A stretch of 64,000 nt of DNA from Cerasicoccus frondis (lineage in GTDB: Bacteria; Verrucomicrobiota; Verrucomicrobiia; Opitutales; Cerasicoccaceae): positions 124,001-188,000 of the forward strand of contig JAVDPC010000001.1 in assembly GCA_031296915.1 (NCBI GenBank), given 5' to 3'. The notes below the pieces were generated by a model that was not told the origin of the DNA, ran no database searches, and saw nothing but the letters and a program-made list of their open reading frames with translations. Below, piece after piece: positions 35,809-45,360 of this stretch. The position numbers and the translations under genes were made by a program. Numbering within the stretch: the stretch's first letter is position 1; every line of letters starts with the position of its first letter.

Positions 35809-37292
35809 TAATGGTGGCCTCCTTCCGCGTAACCTTGACCTTGAGTTCCAGTTCCATGGCCGTGTCCATCGCCCTGCTTCATCACCGCCTTGATTTCACC
35901 CATGGGCATCATAGGCAGGAAGCGCAGGAACAAGAGGAACAGAACCGAGAACAGTCCGAATGTCCCAAAGAACGTAAAGATATCAACGATGGTGGGCGAG
36001 TAGTAACCCCAGCTGGACGGCAGGAAGTCATTGGCCAACGAGGTAACGGTGATCACAAAACGCTCAAACCACATACCCACGTTCACAAATCCGCAAATGA
36101 TCCAGACCAGCCAGGTGTTTTCGCGGATCTTCTTGAACCAGAAGAGCTGAGGCGAGATCACGTTACAGCCGATCATGATCCAGTAAGCCCAGGCATATTG
36201 ACCAAATGCGCGGTTGACGAAGGCAAAGACTTCGAAGTTGTTCGCACCATACCAGGCGATGAAGAACTCCATCGAGTATGCGTAACCCACCATGGAGCCA
36301 GTCGCCAGGATGATCTTACACATGCAGTCAATGTGGTACTGCGTAATCAGGTCGTGCAAACCATAGATGGCGCGCACTGGAAGCATCAGGGTCAGCACCA
36401 TACCGAAGCCGGAGAAAATAGCACCCGCAACGAAGTATGGAGGGAAAATCGTGGTGTGCCAACCGGGCAAATTCGCAGCCGCGAAGTCGAACGAAACGAT
36501 GGTGTGCACGGAGAGCACGAGCGGCGTCGAAAGACCGGCCAGCAGCAAGTAGGCCATTTCATAGTTACGCCAGTGGCGGTTGCTGTTGCGCCATCCCATG
36601 GCGAACAAGCCGTAGGCCAGCGCCTTGATCTTACGTCCGCCCTTTAAGGCGCGGTCACGCATGGTGCCGAGGTCAGGGATCAAGCCCATGTACCAGAAGA
36701 GCACCGAAACCGTTCCGTAAGTGGAAACCGCAAACACGTCCCATTCCAGCGGAGAGCGGAACTGCGGCCAGATCCAGTTACTATTCGGCAGCGGGAAGAG
36801 CCACCAGGCAAACCAAACACGACCAACGTGAAAGAGCGGGAACAAACCTGCGCAAACCACCGCGAAAATGGTCATCGCTTCCGCAGCGCGGTTAATCGAT
36901 GTGCGCCATTTTTGACGCAAGAGACAAAGAATAGCGGAGATCAGCGTGCCAGCGTGGCCGATACCGATCCAGAACACGAAGTTCACAATCGCCCAACCCC
37001 AGTTAACCGGATTGGCCAAACCCCAAACACCGACGCCGGAAGACACAAGCCATGTCAAGCCGAACAGGGTGAAGGTCGCCATCATTGCAGCAATCGTAAA
37101 CATGATCCACCACCAGCGAGGGGTTTTGGACTCAGGAATGCCACAAATCTTTTCGGTGACCCAATGGAAGTCGCGATCGCCGGTGACCAGCTCGGGGCGT
37201 GGCACTTCGACCGGCTTGACCTTCGCCAGCACCTCGTCGCGACGGCGCGCGGCTTCGGGGCTGAGGGTCAATTCTGCGGTGGAATCGGACAT
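35808..37292 (-). CDS. actC: Alternative complex III NrfD-like quinol-binding subunit ActC
   Basis: A 494-residue polytopic NrfD/PsrC-family protein with about ten helices. It is the membrane subunit that binds and oxidises quinol beneath the Fe-S domain of ActB. Diagnostic stretches include [27 protein letters not shown] near the N-terminus and [10 protein letters not shown]. Unusual C-terminus: a Gly/His-rich tail ([14 protein letters not shown]...GGHH), echoing the His-rich tail of ActB next to it. Confidence 0.92.
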   Translation of the reverse strand: MSDSTAELTLSPEAARRRDEVLAKVKPVEVPRPELVTGDRDFHWVTEKICGIPESKTPRWWWIMFTIAAMMATFTLFGLTWLVSSGVGVWGLANPVNWGWAIVNFVFWIGIGHAGTLISAILCLLRQKWRTSINRAAEAMTIFAVVCAGLFPLFHVGRVWFAWWLFPLPNSNWIWPQFRSPLEWDVFAVSTYGTVSVLFWYMGLIPDLGTMRDRALKGGRKIKALAYGLFAMGWRNSNRHWRNYEMAYLLLAGLSTPLVLSVHTIVSFDFAAANLPGWHTTIFPPYFVAGAIFSGFGMVLTLMLPVRAIYGLHDLITQYHIDCMCKIILATGSMVGYAYSMEFFIAWYGANNFEVFAFVNRAFGQYAWAYWIMIGCNVISPQLFWFKKIRENTWLVWIICGFVNVGMWFERFVITVTSLANDFLPSSWGYYSPTIVDIFTFFGTFGLFSVLFLLFLRFLPMMPMGEIKAVMKQGDGHGHGTGTQGQGYAEGGHH

Positions 37293-37329
37293 GGTTTGGT
37301 CAGATGTAAAGGTTTCAGGTTAGAAAGAG

Positions 37330-40300
37330 TTAGTGAGTGTGTTCTTCGTGGCTGTGGCTGTCGTGAGACTCGGCTGCCGGGGCGTGTGAATCGCCATGCG
37401 AATCGTGTCCGCCTTCGGTTGCATGAGAGTCGTGACTGTCATGGCTGCCATGATCTGCACCGTGACCACTCTTGTAATCGTATTCCTGGCGCGAAAGCGG
37501 CTTGCCAGCCTTCGGCATCTTCGGATTCGGATTGCGCAGCTTGGCCAAGTATGTGGTGCGCGGACGAATGTTCAGGTAGCCGAGCACCGCGTAATTGCGG
37601 TCTGACTCCTTCGCCTTCGAAACGGCGCTGTTCGGGTCGCTGATGTCGCCAAAAGTAATCGCGTCGGTCGGGCAAACCTGCTGACAGGCCACCTTGATCG
37701 TTCCATCCGGCACGTGGGTGTCGGATGAATCTTTAGCCTTGTTGAGCTGGTTAATCTTCGCCGATTCGATACGCTGAACGCAGTAAGTGCACTTTTCCAT
37801 CACACCGCGCATGCGGACAGTGACGTTCGGATTCTTCTGCATGCGCGTCAGTTGGCTGGCTTCAGTCTTATACTTGTTGGGACCAAGTGGGCCAGCGTAG
37901 AGGCTGTTGCGCTCGCGCTTGTTGTAATCAAAGAAGTTGAAGCGGCGGACCTTATATGGGCAGTTGTTTGCGCAGTATCGCGTGCCAACGCAGCGATTGT
38001 ATGCCATGGTGTTAAGCCCCTGCTCGTCGTGAACCGTTGCATTAACCGGGCAAACCGATTCACATGGCGCCAGCTCACAATGCTGGCAGGACATGCTCAT
38101 GAAATTGACCTGGGGATCTTCCGGCAGCTCAGTATTCGGCAAGCTTGGGTCCGACGCAAAGTAACGATCCAAACGAATCCAGTGCATTTCGCGGCCGCGG
38201 AGCACCTGATCCTTACCCACGATCGGAATGTTATTCTCCGATTGGCATGCGATAACGCAAGCGTTGCAAGCCGTGCAGGTGTTGAGGTCAATGTTCATCC
38301 CCCACTGCTGTGGAGATTTAAATTGCTTAAGCCCTTCTTCCGAATTCCAGACGTCCACATTGGGGGCTGGTTTGCCGAAATCAGGTGTCTTGTAGAGAGA
38401 GCCGCCACGTGGAATATCGAGCGCCTTTTCGGCAAGCGAATCCTTACGCGCCGTGCCATAAACTGGCGGCGAGTGAGACTCCATCCCCAGCTTATTGACG
38501 AATTCCGGATCTTCCTGGTATTCGGTGTTGTTGGCTTCGCGGATAATCGCGCGGCCTTCCATCGACCAGTGTTCCTGGGTGTTCGCAAGTTGGTAACGCT
38601 CGTCAGTGACGCTGATTTTCACGCCAGTCGCCAGTCCCATCGAACCTGTAGTGGTCAGCGGATACGCGTCAAAGCCAATGCCCTTGCCAACGTTCGGCGC
38701 AAAAACATCTGTGCCGATGCGACCAGTCTTCTTGCGGCCAAAGCCGAGGGATACGACCACCGTATTGTCTGCCAAGCCGGGCAGCACATGAATTGGTCCA
38801 GTAACTTTTTGGCCGCCGACCTCGAGCGTGCCAAGACGGGCTTGCTCCTTGCCGATTTTAAAGTCGTTGGCATTCGGCTTAATGGCCTGCTTCGCCAAGA
38901 GCGCGGGCGGATCACTCAACAACGTTTGCTGAGGCAAAATACCATGCTTCTTCGCCAGCTTTGGGCTGATAATGATCGCGTTGTCCCAAGTAAGCTTGGT
39001 CATCGGATCCGGACACTCCATCAGCCAACCATTGTTGTTGAAGCTGCCGTCATAGGCATGCGTGCTGGGAATGATGCGGACCTCAAGCGCTTCTGCGGTA
39101 ACAGCAGGCGTCGAAATCGTTGCGGCAGAAACAAGCTCCAGAGCTTTTTTGCCAGCTGAAGTTGCGCCTACTGTCGAATAACGCGCATCCAACCAAACGC
39201 CTTCAGCGAGCCACTTTTCGAAAGTAATGGTGTCGGTCTTTCCGGTGACTAGGCTAAAGGTCTCCTTGACGAGATCATACCCCTCGCCTGCCGGATCGAT
39301 ACCTTGCATGAGCGCAATGACTTCGACTTCCGAGAACCCGTCAAACAGGGGAAGGATCATCGGCTGCACCGGCAGGTAGTCACCGCAAATGGCGCGCCCG
39401 TCCCCCCAGCTTTCAAGGTAGTGATTGGCGGCGATGGTAACAGAGGACGCCTCGGACGTTTCGTCGTCGTAATAGCCATGGCGAATGACGTTTTCCGCGT
39501 TCTTGAGCGCTTCGCCGAACTTCAAATCCGCCGGTGCGTCATAAACAGGATTACCGCCCAAAATAACCAAAGTCTCGATGGACTTGCCGTTCAGCCCGTC
39601 AACGATGTCGGCGATGCCCGCATCCACCAACTCAGGCTGCTCGATGTACTTGATCGTGTGTCCATCGGCGCCAAGGGCTTCGTTCATCGCATAGACGAGA
39701 ACGTGCACTTCCTCAGGAAGATGCGGTCCGGCGATGATCAGTGACTCACCCTTATGCTCCGCCAAGTCAGCGACGCATTCCTTGATCCACTTTTCGTTGC
39801 CTGAAATGCCCTTGGCTTGGTCCTTGAGCTTGGCGACGATTGCGCTGCTGCCGCCGGTTTGGCTCATCAGCTCAGCCGCGATCGCGGCAGTGAAGGCCGG
39901 AATATGAGCGGTAGCGGCGCGCAGACGGTGGTCAGCCATACCACCAGTTAGCGAGAAATTGGATTCAACCGCATAGAGGCGGTTCATCTGGTCGGCTTCG
40001 GAAGAATTTGTCACCTTCCGGCTCTTGCCGAAACCCTTGCTGTAGTGCAATTGACCGGGCTCGGTGGAGAGGAAATCGCTATCCAGCGCGAGAATGCGCT
40101 TCGCCTTGTCGAGCTGGTAGAATGGACGCGCTGGCTGTCCCATGACCTTGGCCATGGCGCGGATTGGCGCCGAGGTGTCGACTGGCTCGTATTCAGCCCA
40201 GACTGCTTCCGGGAATTGCTTCTTCAGCGAAGCCACCAAGCGGCGACGGGTGTCAGAAGTGGATGGACGAGCAAGAACCGCAAGCCCCTTGCCTTTCGCC

Positions 40301-40848
40301 GCAGCATACTTCTTTTGCAGCTCGGCTAGCATGGAACGGACACGGGCCTGATCGATCGGCTTACCACCCTTGGCGAAAGACTTTTGCACCCGATCAGGAT
40401 CGTAAAGATCCAGCACACTGGCCTGGGCATAGGAGTCTGATCCACCGCCATAACCAGGATCAGAAGGGTTGCCTTCGATCTTGGTGGGACGGGCGTCATT
40501 GGTCTCTACGACCAACGGAATATTCTCTGCCGAACCGGGGTACGATGACGCATAATACATCGGCACGCCGGGCACCATCAGCTCAGGCTGCTTGGAATAC
40601 GGCAGGATGTGGCGCGTGGGCATGCGGCAACCGGCAAGGCCAATGCCTGCAAGACCAGCGGATGCGCCCATCAGCTTCAGGAAGCTGCGGCGATCTGTTT
40701 CGTTGGCCTCAGTGGCGCCTTCAGGAAACTCACGTTCGAGCCATTCCTGGAATTCGGGTGTTTTCGCCAGCTCGCCCGGGCTGCGCCAGTATTTCGGCGC
40801 GGCCAGCTCGCGTTCTGTGGGCTCGGGATGGTGGAATTTGCGCTTCAT
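37330..40848 (-). CDS. actB: Alternative complex III Fe-S/molybdopterin-like subunit ActB
   Basis: A 1172-residue fused subunit. An N-terminal twin-arginine segment (DRRSFLKLMGASAGLAG) ends in a lipobox-like LAGC. The long central part is related to molybdopterin oxidoreductases but, as in ActB generally, is thought to carry no molybdenum. Near the C-terminus are ferredoxin-type clusters: CTACNACVIAC, CQHCELAPCESVCP, CVGTRYCANNCPYK, and CTYC plus CQQVCP. Together they would bind three 4Fe-4S and one 3Fe-4S centre. The last ~46 residues contain 13 His in a His/Asp/Ser-rich tail. The ATG overlaps the actA stop (ATGA), which favours 40848 over the TTG upstream. Confidence 0.93.
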   Translation of the reverse strand: MKRKFHHPEPTERELAAPKYWRSPGELAKTPEFQEWLEREFPEGATEANETDRRSFLKLMGASAGLAGIGLAGCRMPTRHILPYSKQPELMVPGVPMYYASSYPGSAENIPLVVETNDARPTKIEGNPSDPGYGGGSDSYAQASVLDLYDPDRVQKSFAKGGKPIDQARVRSMLAELQKKYAAAKGKGLAVLARPSTSDTRRRLVASLKKQFPEAVWAEYEPVDTSAPIRAMAKVMGQPARPFYQLDKAKRILALDSDFLSTEPGQLHYSKGFGKSRKVTNSSEADQMNRLYAVESNFSLTGGMADHRLRAATAHIPAFTAAIAAELMSQTGGSSAIVAKLKDQAKGISGNEKWIKECVADLAEHKGESLIIAGPHLPEEVHVLVYAMNEALGADGHTIKYIEQPELVDAGIADIVDGLNGKSIETLVILGGNPVYDAPADLKFGEALKNAENVIRHGYYDDETSEASSVTIAANHYLESWGDGRAICGDYLPVQPMILPLFDGFSEVEVIALMQGIDPAGEGYDLVKETFSLVTGKTDTITFEKWLAEGVWLDARYSTVGATSAGKKALELVSAATISTPAVTAEALEVRIIPSTHAYDGSFNNNGWLMECPDPMTKLTWDNAIIISPKLAKKHGILPQQTLLSDPPALLAKQAIKPNANDFKIGKEQARLGTLEVGGQKVTGPIHVLPGLADNTVVVSLGFGRKKTGRIGTDVFAPNVGKGIGFDAYPLTTTGSMGLATGVKISVTDERYQLANTQEHWSMEGRAIIREANNTEYQEDPEFVNKLGMESHSPPVYGTARKDSLAEKALDIPRGGSLYKTPDFGKPAPNVDVWNSEEGLKQFKSPQQWGMNIDLNTCTACNACVIACQSENNIPIVGKDQVLRGREMHWIRLDRYFASDPSLPNTELPEDPQVNFMSMSCQHCELAPCESVCPVNATVHDEQGLNTMAYNRCVGTRYCANNCPYKVRRFNFFDYNKRERNSLYAGPLGPNKYKTEASQLTRMQKNPNVTVRMRGVMEKCTYCVQRIESAKINQLNKAKDSSDTHVPDGTIKVACQQVCPTDAITFGDISDPNSAVSKAKESDRNYAVLGYLNIRPRTTYLAKLRNPNPKMPKAGKPLSRQEYDYKSGHGADHGSHDSHDSHATEGGHDSHGDSHAPAAESHDSHSHEEHTH

Positions 40849-41498
40849 CGGTGGCAACCGGAACAGCTCTGTGGCGGGTTAACTTTCCAATCGTGCACGA
40901 ACTTCGTGCCCTGCTCGATCTGTTCCTCGCGGCTATCGTAGCGGAAATTAAGGTTAGTGACTTCGTCGACTGGACGAATGAAGTTTTCGGGATTGCGGTG
41001 ACACTCCAAGCAGAAGGACATGGAGAGCGGCTTCGCGTGGTAAACTTCCTCCATCTCGTTGATCTGGCCGTGGCAGTGAACACAGGATACGCCACGGTTG
41101 ATGTGCACCGAGTGGTTAAAGTATACATAGTCCGGCGTGCGGTGTATCTTGACCCACGGCACTGGTTCGCCTGACTCATAGCTGTTGCGGATCGGCGCAA
41201 GCTTCGGGCTGTCCGTCTTGATGAGGCTGTGGCAGTTCATGCAAGTAGATGCGGCTGGAACATTTGAGTGCTCCGAGCGGTCCACGAAGGTATGGCAATA
41301 ACGGCAGTCCAGCCCCAATTGATCAACGTGCAGCGAGTGCTCGAACGACACCGGCTGAATCGGTTGATAACCGACGCGCAAATACTTGGGCGTTGCGTAA
41401 TAGGTGACGCCGGCCACGACGGTGCCGACTGCCAGGCACAGGCAAATCACTATTTTGATCGGCGCTGTGTTGCTCCATTTAGGAAAGATATTGGCCAT
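40845..41498 (-). CDS. actA: Alternative complex III pentahaem cytochrome c ActA
   Basis: A 217-residue protein with an N-terminal anchor (IVICLCLAVGTVVAGVTYYA) and five CxxCH haem sites: CRYCH, CMNCH, CVHCH, CLECH and CSGCH. The five-haem count is the hallmark of ActA. It accepts electrons from ActB's Fe-S clusters on the outer face of the membrane. First structural gene of the act operon; ends in an ATGA overlap with actB. Confidence 0.93.
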   Translation of the reverse strand: MANIFPKWSNTAPIKIVICLCLAVGTVVAGVTYYATPKYLRVGYQPIQPVSFEHSLHVDQLGLDCRYCHTFVDRSEHSNVPAASTCMNCHSLIKTDSPKLAPIRNSYESGEPVPWVKIHRTPDYVYFNHSVHINRGVSCVHCHGQINEMEEVYHAKPLSMSFCLECHRNPENFIRPVDEVTNLNFRYDSREEQIEQGTKFVHDWKVNPPQSCSGCHR

Positions 41499-41534
41499 TG
41501 TTTGAACCGGAATCTGCGTCTAAAGAGTCGCGGA

Positions 41535-41726
41535 CTAACTGCTCATGCGCTCGACTGCGCGAGGAGCTTTGCGAGCTTCCACTGGGAAGCGCGCGCGTTC
41601 GGGTTCAGCCGACGCTAGGTCACGCGTAGGGGCTGCGCCCGATTTCCGGGGCAATAAAAACAAACCAGCCGCTGCCGCGACAAGAGCCTGTAAAAAGGTT
41701 TTCCGATGCGTATTCGAGTCAGCCAT
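41535..41726 (-). CDS. Short peptide with membrane/Tat-like segment upstream of actA
   Basis: A 63-codon frame from ATG 41726 to 41535, 36 bp before actA and in the same direction. It reads MADSNTHRKTFLQALVAAAAG then a basic, Ala/Pro-rich tail. H-R-K-T-F-L with a following Ala-rich hydrophobic stretch resembles a degenerate twin-arginine or signal-anchor sequence. No Shine-Dalgarno and no homologue recalled. It may be a true small operon leader protein or a chance frame. The 41778-42007 region upstream holds no gene and probably contains the act promoter. Confidence 0.4.
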   Translation of the reverse strand: MADSNTHRKTFLQALVAAAAGLFLLPRKSGAAPTRDLASAEPERARFPVEARKAPRAVERMSS

Positions 41727-42007
41727 GAGCAAGAAAGGAAGCATAGAAGGCGGATTCGTTTTTCTAATCAACCCCAAAATGAGTGCAAAACGTCACTTTA
41801 TTGCAGAAGATGGCATTCATTAGCGATCGTTGATCTGCGTATTAGCTTAAGTGCTTCAGTACGCCTCGCTTCCCCTATGCCAATATTCCGTGCAAGGCGC
41901 CCTAAAAAACCCTCTATAATACGGGCTACAGCCCAACCCCATCGGATTCACACAACGCTGGCTGAAGAAATCGACACTCACACTCACTGGCCGATGCGCA
42001 ATCAAAC

Positions 42008-43021
42008 TTAGCCCGCGTCATCGATCACCAACTCAGGAACCATCAAATAGGTTCCAAACAGAAAAAACCACGATCCCATCATTAACGCGAAATAATTACC
42101 AAACCACTGCGGAAGTTCGACCGGACCTTGCCCAAAGTAACCAACCACGCTGGATGTCAGAAAGCCAAAGGATCCAAGCAGGCTGAAAAAATTAATCCAC
42201 CAAGCTATGTCCCACCAGAGCCACGCCCACTTACGGTGGGAAACCTCCACCAGTCCCAAATAACTTGCAGTCACAAAAAAACACGAAGCCACCGTGCTGG
42301 GAGTCCAAACCAATATATCCGCAAACACCCAGTTCATGCCTTCCACCAGCCCCATCCCACAGTTGATGTTAAACGTGAGGGCGCCGATCAATTGCACGGA
42401 CGCAATCCAGAAATCCAGTCGGTTCGGCGCAAAGCCTATCCAGCGAATTCGCCGGTCGCGCCGATCTTGCGGCTTTCGCTCTACATAGCGCTCCAACTCA
42501 TGCGCCTTCAGTTGCACCGTTGCGTCAAGATCAGCATTCAGCGCCTCAAGCAAGAGCAAGTAACTGCCAATCGTAAACCAGAGCGAACCAATGAAACAAG
42601 TCAGCGCGTAGTTAAACGGCCTGATGCCCAACCAATCCAAAACCACAGGATAAGCCATCGGCACTGTGCCCGCCACGAAACAAAGCGAGCCAACGATAAA
42701 AATGCAGCCCAACCACCAGGAGAGACTACGCAAGCGCCACCCCCAGAGTTTCCAACGCAACGCATGCGGACTCCCCGCTTGGTTAACCTGATCAACCTGA
42801 TGCCCATCTGCCCGCTGCGCCAACGGACTTTCGCTGGGATGCATCTCCGGGCCTCGGCGTTTGCGGTGTCGCCTCGAAGACCACACATGCAGCGAGCCAT
42901 CTGGCAAGCGATGCACGACCCGGGTGATGAATGGGCCTACTCGATGGGTCGCGACATGCTCCCAGTACGGAGGAAAAGTAACATGGGACGGCAGGTCAGC
43001 AGCAGGAATCTGGTCAGCCAT
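42008..43021 (-). CDS. Multi-pass membrane protein of unknown function (YrhK-like?)
   Basis: A 337-residue protein. The first ~95 residues are hydrophilic and basic (SSRRHRKRRG). Then come six to seven transmembrane segments arranged as two similar halves, each with a G-S-[LW]-x-F-x-x-G-[ST]-Y-L pattern (FIGSLWFTIGSYLLLLEAL and FFVTASYLGLVEVSH; a third at WFFLFGTYLMVPEL). This pattern is reminiscent of YrhK-domain proteins, but the match is from memory and weak. Not linked to the act operon functionally. Followed after 38 bp by another minus-strand gene upstream. Confidence 0.65.
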   Translation of the reverse strand: MADQIPAADLPSHVTFPPYWEHVATHRVGPFITRVVHRLPDGSLHVWSSRRHRKRRGPEMHPSESPLAQRADGHQVDQVNQAGSPHALRWKLWGWRLRSLSWWLGCIFIVGSLCFVAGTVPMAYPVVLDWLGIRPFNYALTCFIGSLWFTIGSYLLLLEALNADLDATVQLKAHELERYVERKPQDRRDRRIRWIGFAPNRLDFWIASVQLIGALTFNINCGMGLVEGMNWVFADILVWTPSTVASCFFVTASYLGLVEVSHRKWAWLWWDIAWWINFFSLLGSFGFLTSSVVGYFGQGPVELPQWFGNYFALMMGSWFFLFGTYLMVPELVIDDAG

Positions 43022-43059
43022 TCAGGCATCAAAAGCCCAGACTCAGTGAGGGGCAAGCC

Positions 43060-43779
43060 CTACCAGTCAAAGAGCTTTTCGAAAAAGCCCGGCTCATTCG
43101 CCTGGGATTTGGACGAAGCCGTTTGTTTGCTCACTGTCTGGCCTTCAAGCGTCTGGTAACTACCGACCTCAGTCTCGTCGCCCTTAATGCGCGCCATCAC
43201 GCGGCGCTGTTCGGAGCTGAGTTGTGGCCCCTCGGTGGAACCAGCGGTCTGCACTGGAATGCCTTCACTCGTCTTGTTTTGCCAAAATTGGTAGCGATTG
43301 ATGTCACGCAGGGAAACCTCATCCACCATCTCCGAAAAATGTTTGGCGTCCGGCGTATTCAGCTCCGTGCCGCTAAATTTATGCGACATCACGTTGTCGC
43401 GCAAGCGGTTCCAGTTCTGCACATTCGCCATTTTGCGCTCATCGGAATCCAACGTGATGTGCGCCTCTTTGCGGGGAATATTGTCATAGGAGAGTTCCGA
43501 AGTCGCGAATTCCTTTCCGCCTCGGCCCTGCAAGCTGTTCATGCGCTTATCGCCAATGCTGGAATACGTCCCGTGCCACTCCTGAAAACGCACCTTCTCC
43601 TTGTCCGTGCCAAACATCTCATCCGAGCGTGGCGAAGACAGGCTGCCAGCATCGAACTTCTTGTCTGTCAGGTTGTTGGTTCCACCAAGGTCGGCCAGCC
43701 GACGCGGGGCGGCGTCAAGCGTCGCCAAGGACAAAAGAACAGTTACAGCCCAAACGATATGCACACGGTGAAAAGTCAT
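43060..43779 (-). CDS. Exported hydrophilic protein of unknown function
   Basis: A ~239-residue protein starting at ATG 43779 (a GTG lies 6 bp earlier), with a signal peptide (IVWAVTVLLSLATLDA). The mature part is hydrophilic, rich in Ser, Lys, Glu and Gln, without cysteines or recognised domain. Segments such as MANVQNWNRLRDNVMS and MVDEVSLRDINRYQFWQ suggest helices. Same orientation as the membrane protein downstream. Family not recognised. Confidence 0.6.
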   Translation of the reverse strand: MTFHRVHIVWAVTVLLSLATLDAAPRRLADLGGTNNLTDKKFDAGSLSSPRSDEMFGTDKEKVRFQEWHGTYSSIGDKRMNSLQGRGGKEFATSELSYDNIPRKEAHITLDSDERKMANVQNWNRLRDNVMSHKFSGTELNTPDAKHFSEMVDEVSLRDINRYQFWQNKTSEGIPVQTAGSTEGPQLSSEQRRVMARIKGDETEVGSYQTLEGQTVSKQTASSKSQANEPGFFEKLFDW

Positions 43780-43856
43780 AAACACATTAGTGTATCACAT
43801 CAGTCGAAATCTGAGAACCCTTTTTACGAGCACGCACCACGTTGACCGATTTTTCA

Positions 43857-44291
43857 CTAAGCGCCAGGAGCCGCTTTTTGCCCAGCAGGGCCACTCATTA
43901 CACGAATTGCCCTGAGCTCATAATGATAAACGCCAATCGTCTCGCGATCTAACTGCATTCCAATCTCCACCTCGACAGTCGACTGCTCTTCAATCGAGTA
44001 AACCTTGTCCACTAGCTCATCCGGCACAAGAAACCCCACGCCTTTACCTGGTCCGGTCGAAATACTGCCTTTCCCAAATTCCTCACCTAAATAAAACTGC
44101 CCACGATACGTAGAAACCGCATCCAAGTATCTGCGCTCCTTCCATTCGCGCATGGGATAGTAAAAATCAGAGTAAAACCGATTCACTGCTGGATAACGCG
44201 AAGCCATGTGCCCCAACACCAAAAATGCTCCAAAATACAAGGCTGCCAGCAAAGCAACCAGCAACCCCAAATATTGCGCAACACGTGCCAT
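43857..44291 (-). CDS. Single-pass membrane protein of unknown function
   Basis: A ~144-residue protein from ATG 44291 (a longer frame to 44375 would overlap thyA's start and is less likely). One N-terminal transmembrane helix (LGLLVALLAALYFGAFLVLG) is followed by a soluble domain with FYYPMREWKERRYLDAVS and a terminal HYELRAIRVMSG strand. Divergent from thyA. No family recognised. Confidence 0.55.
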   Translation of the reverse strand: MARVAQYLGLLVALLAALYFGAFLVLGHMASRYPAVNRFYSDFYYPMREWKERRYLDAVSTYRGQFYLGEEFGKGSISTGPGKGVGFLVPDELVDKVYSIEEQSTVEVEIGMQLDRETIGVYHYELRAIRVMSGPAGQKAAPGA

Positions 44292-44373
44292 CACATTCAG
44301 CCAAACACCGTCCCCATCCTCTTGTCCACGCCAAACTTGACTCCCCGCCCCTGCCCCGAAATAGTCGCAGCGC

Positions 44374-45210
44374 ATGAAGACTTACTTGGACCTGCTCCGT
44401 CACGTAATGGAAAACGGCGAAGACCGCGGAGACCGCACCGGCGTGGGCACGCGATCCGTTTTCGGCGCGCAGGCCCGGTATTCGCTCTCGCCGGATTTCC
44501 CCATGGTCACCACCAAGCGCGTGCACTGGAAGTCCGTTGTATACGAGCTGCTTTGGTTCCTTCGTGGCGAGACCAACGTCAAGTGGCTCCAGGAGCGCGG
44601 CGTCTCCATCTGGGATGAGTGGGCCGACGAAACCGGCAGCCTCGGCCGCGTTTACGGCGCTCAGTGGACCGATTGGCAAACCGCCGACGGACGCCGCATC
44701 AACCAGCTCGATGAGCTCGTCGAAGGCCTCCGCAAAAAGCCGCAGTCCCGCCGCCACATTGTCAGCGCCTGGAACCCCGCCGACCTGCCCGACGAATCAC
44801 GCCCGCCGCAAGACAACGCCCGCGAAGGCAAAATGGCGCTCCCGCCCTGCCACGCCCTATTCCAATTTTATGTGTCCGAAGACGGCGGTCTCAGTTGCCA
44901 GCTCTACCAGCGCAGCGCCGACCTCTTCCTCGGCGTCCCGTTCAACATCGCCTCCTACGCCCTGCTCACCTGCATGGTCGCGCAGATAACCGGCCTTCAG
45001 CCCAAGGAGTTCATCCACACCTTCGGCGACCTCCACATCTATAAGAACCACTTCGAGCAAGTGGAAAAACAACTCGCCCGCGACACGCGCCCCCTCCCCC
45101 AGGTAAAGCTCAACCCAAGCATCACCAAGCTCGAAGACTTCGACTTCGACGACATCGAGCTCATCGGCTACGACCCCCACAAAGGCATCAAAGCCCCCAT
45201 CGCGGTTTAA
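44374..45210 (+). CDS. thyA: Thymidylate synthase
   Basis: A 278-residue folate-dependent ThyA that methylates dUMP to dTMP. Key features are [30 protein letters not shown], the catalytic Cys in [32 protein letters not shown] and the C-terminal [15 protein letters not shown] ~13-residue loop before the catalytic Cys ([14 protein letters not shown]) marks the known longer form of the enzyme. No dihydrofolate reductase gene follows, as often happens elsewhere. Divergent from the minus-strand membrane protein. Confidence 0.96.
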   Translation: MKTYLDLLRHVMENGEDRGDRTGVGTRSVFGAQARYSLSPDFPMVTTKRVHWKSVVYELLWFLRGETNVKWLQERGVSIWDEWADETGSLGRVYGAQWTDWQTADGRRINQLDELVEGLRKKPQSRRHIVSAWNPADLPDESRPPQDNAREGKMALPPCHALFQFYVSEDGGLSCQLYQRSADLFLGVPFNIASYALLTCMVAQITGLQPKEFIHTFGDLHIYKNHFEQVEKQLARDTRPLPQVKLNPSITKLEDFDFDDIELIGYDPHKGIKAPIAV

Positions 45211-45241
45211 CCAGCCTCTGGCTGGACCGGAGAGATTTACC

Positions 45242-45355
45242 ATGGGGCCAACACACACAATTCGCGAAGTAATTCGAACTGGCAACGAAGGTGTTAAAAT
45301 TGATATCGAAAAATATAATTTAACCTTTCCAGAATATTTGTGCGCAATAGCCTAA
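45242..45355 (+). CDS. Small ORF with good ribosome-binding site upstream of DKNYY gene
   Basis: A 37-codon frame beginning MGPTHTIREVIRTGNEG and ending YLCAIA. It is preceded by GGAGAG 8 bp before the ATG, one of the better Shine-Dalgarno matches in this window. It ends 5 bp before the ATG of the DKNYY gene. Could be a translated leader, the tail of a decayed gene, or chance. The sequence has no recognised family. Confidence 0.3.
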   Translation: MGPTHTIREVIRTGNEGVKIDIEKYNLTFPEYLCAIA

Positions 45356-45360
45356 GGCAC

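Noticed and set aside
44292..44375. N-terminal extension of the minus-strand membrane protein
   Set aside because: It would overlap the thyA start and lacks hydrophobic or conserved sequence; ATG 44291 places the membrane helix at the N-terminus.
44374..45210. Unusual insertion before the catalytic Cys of thymidylate synthase
   Set aside because: The DESxxPQxN-type loop is a known feature of the longer ThyA forms, not novel.
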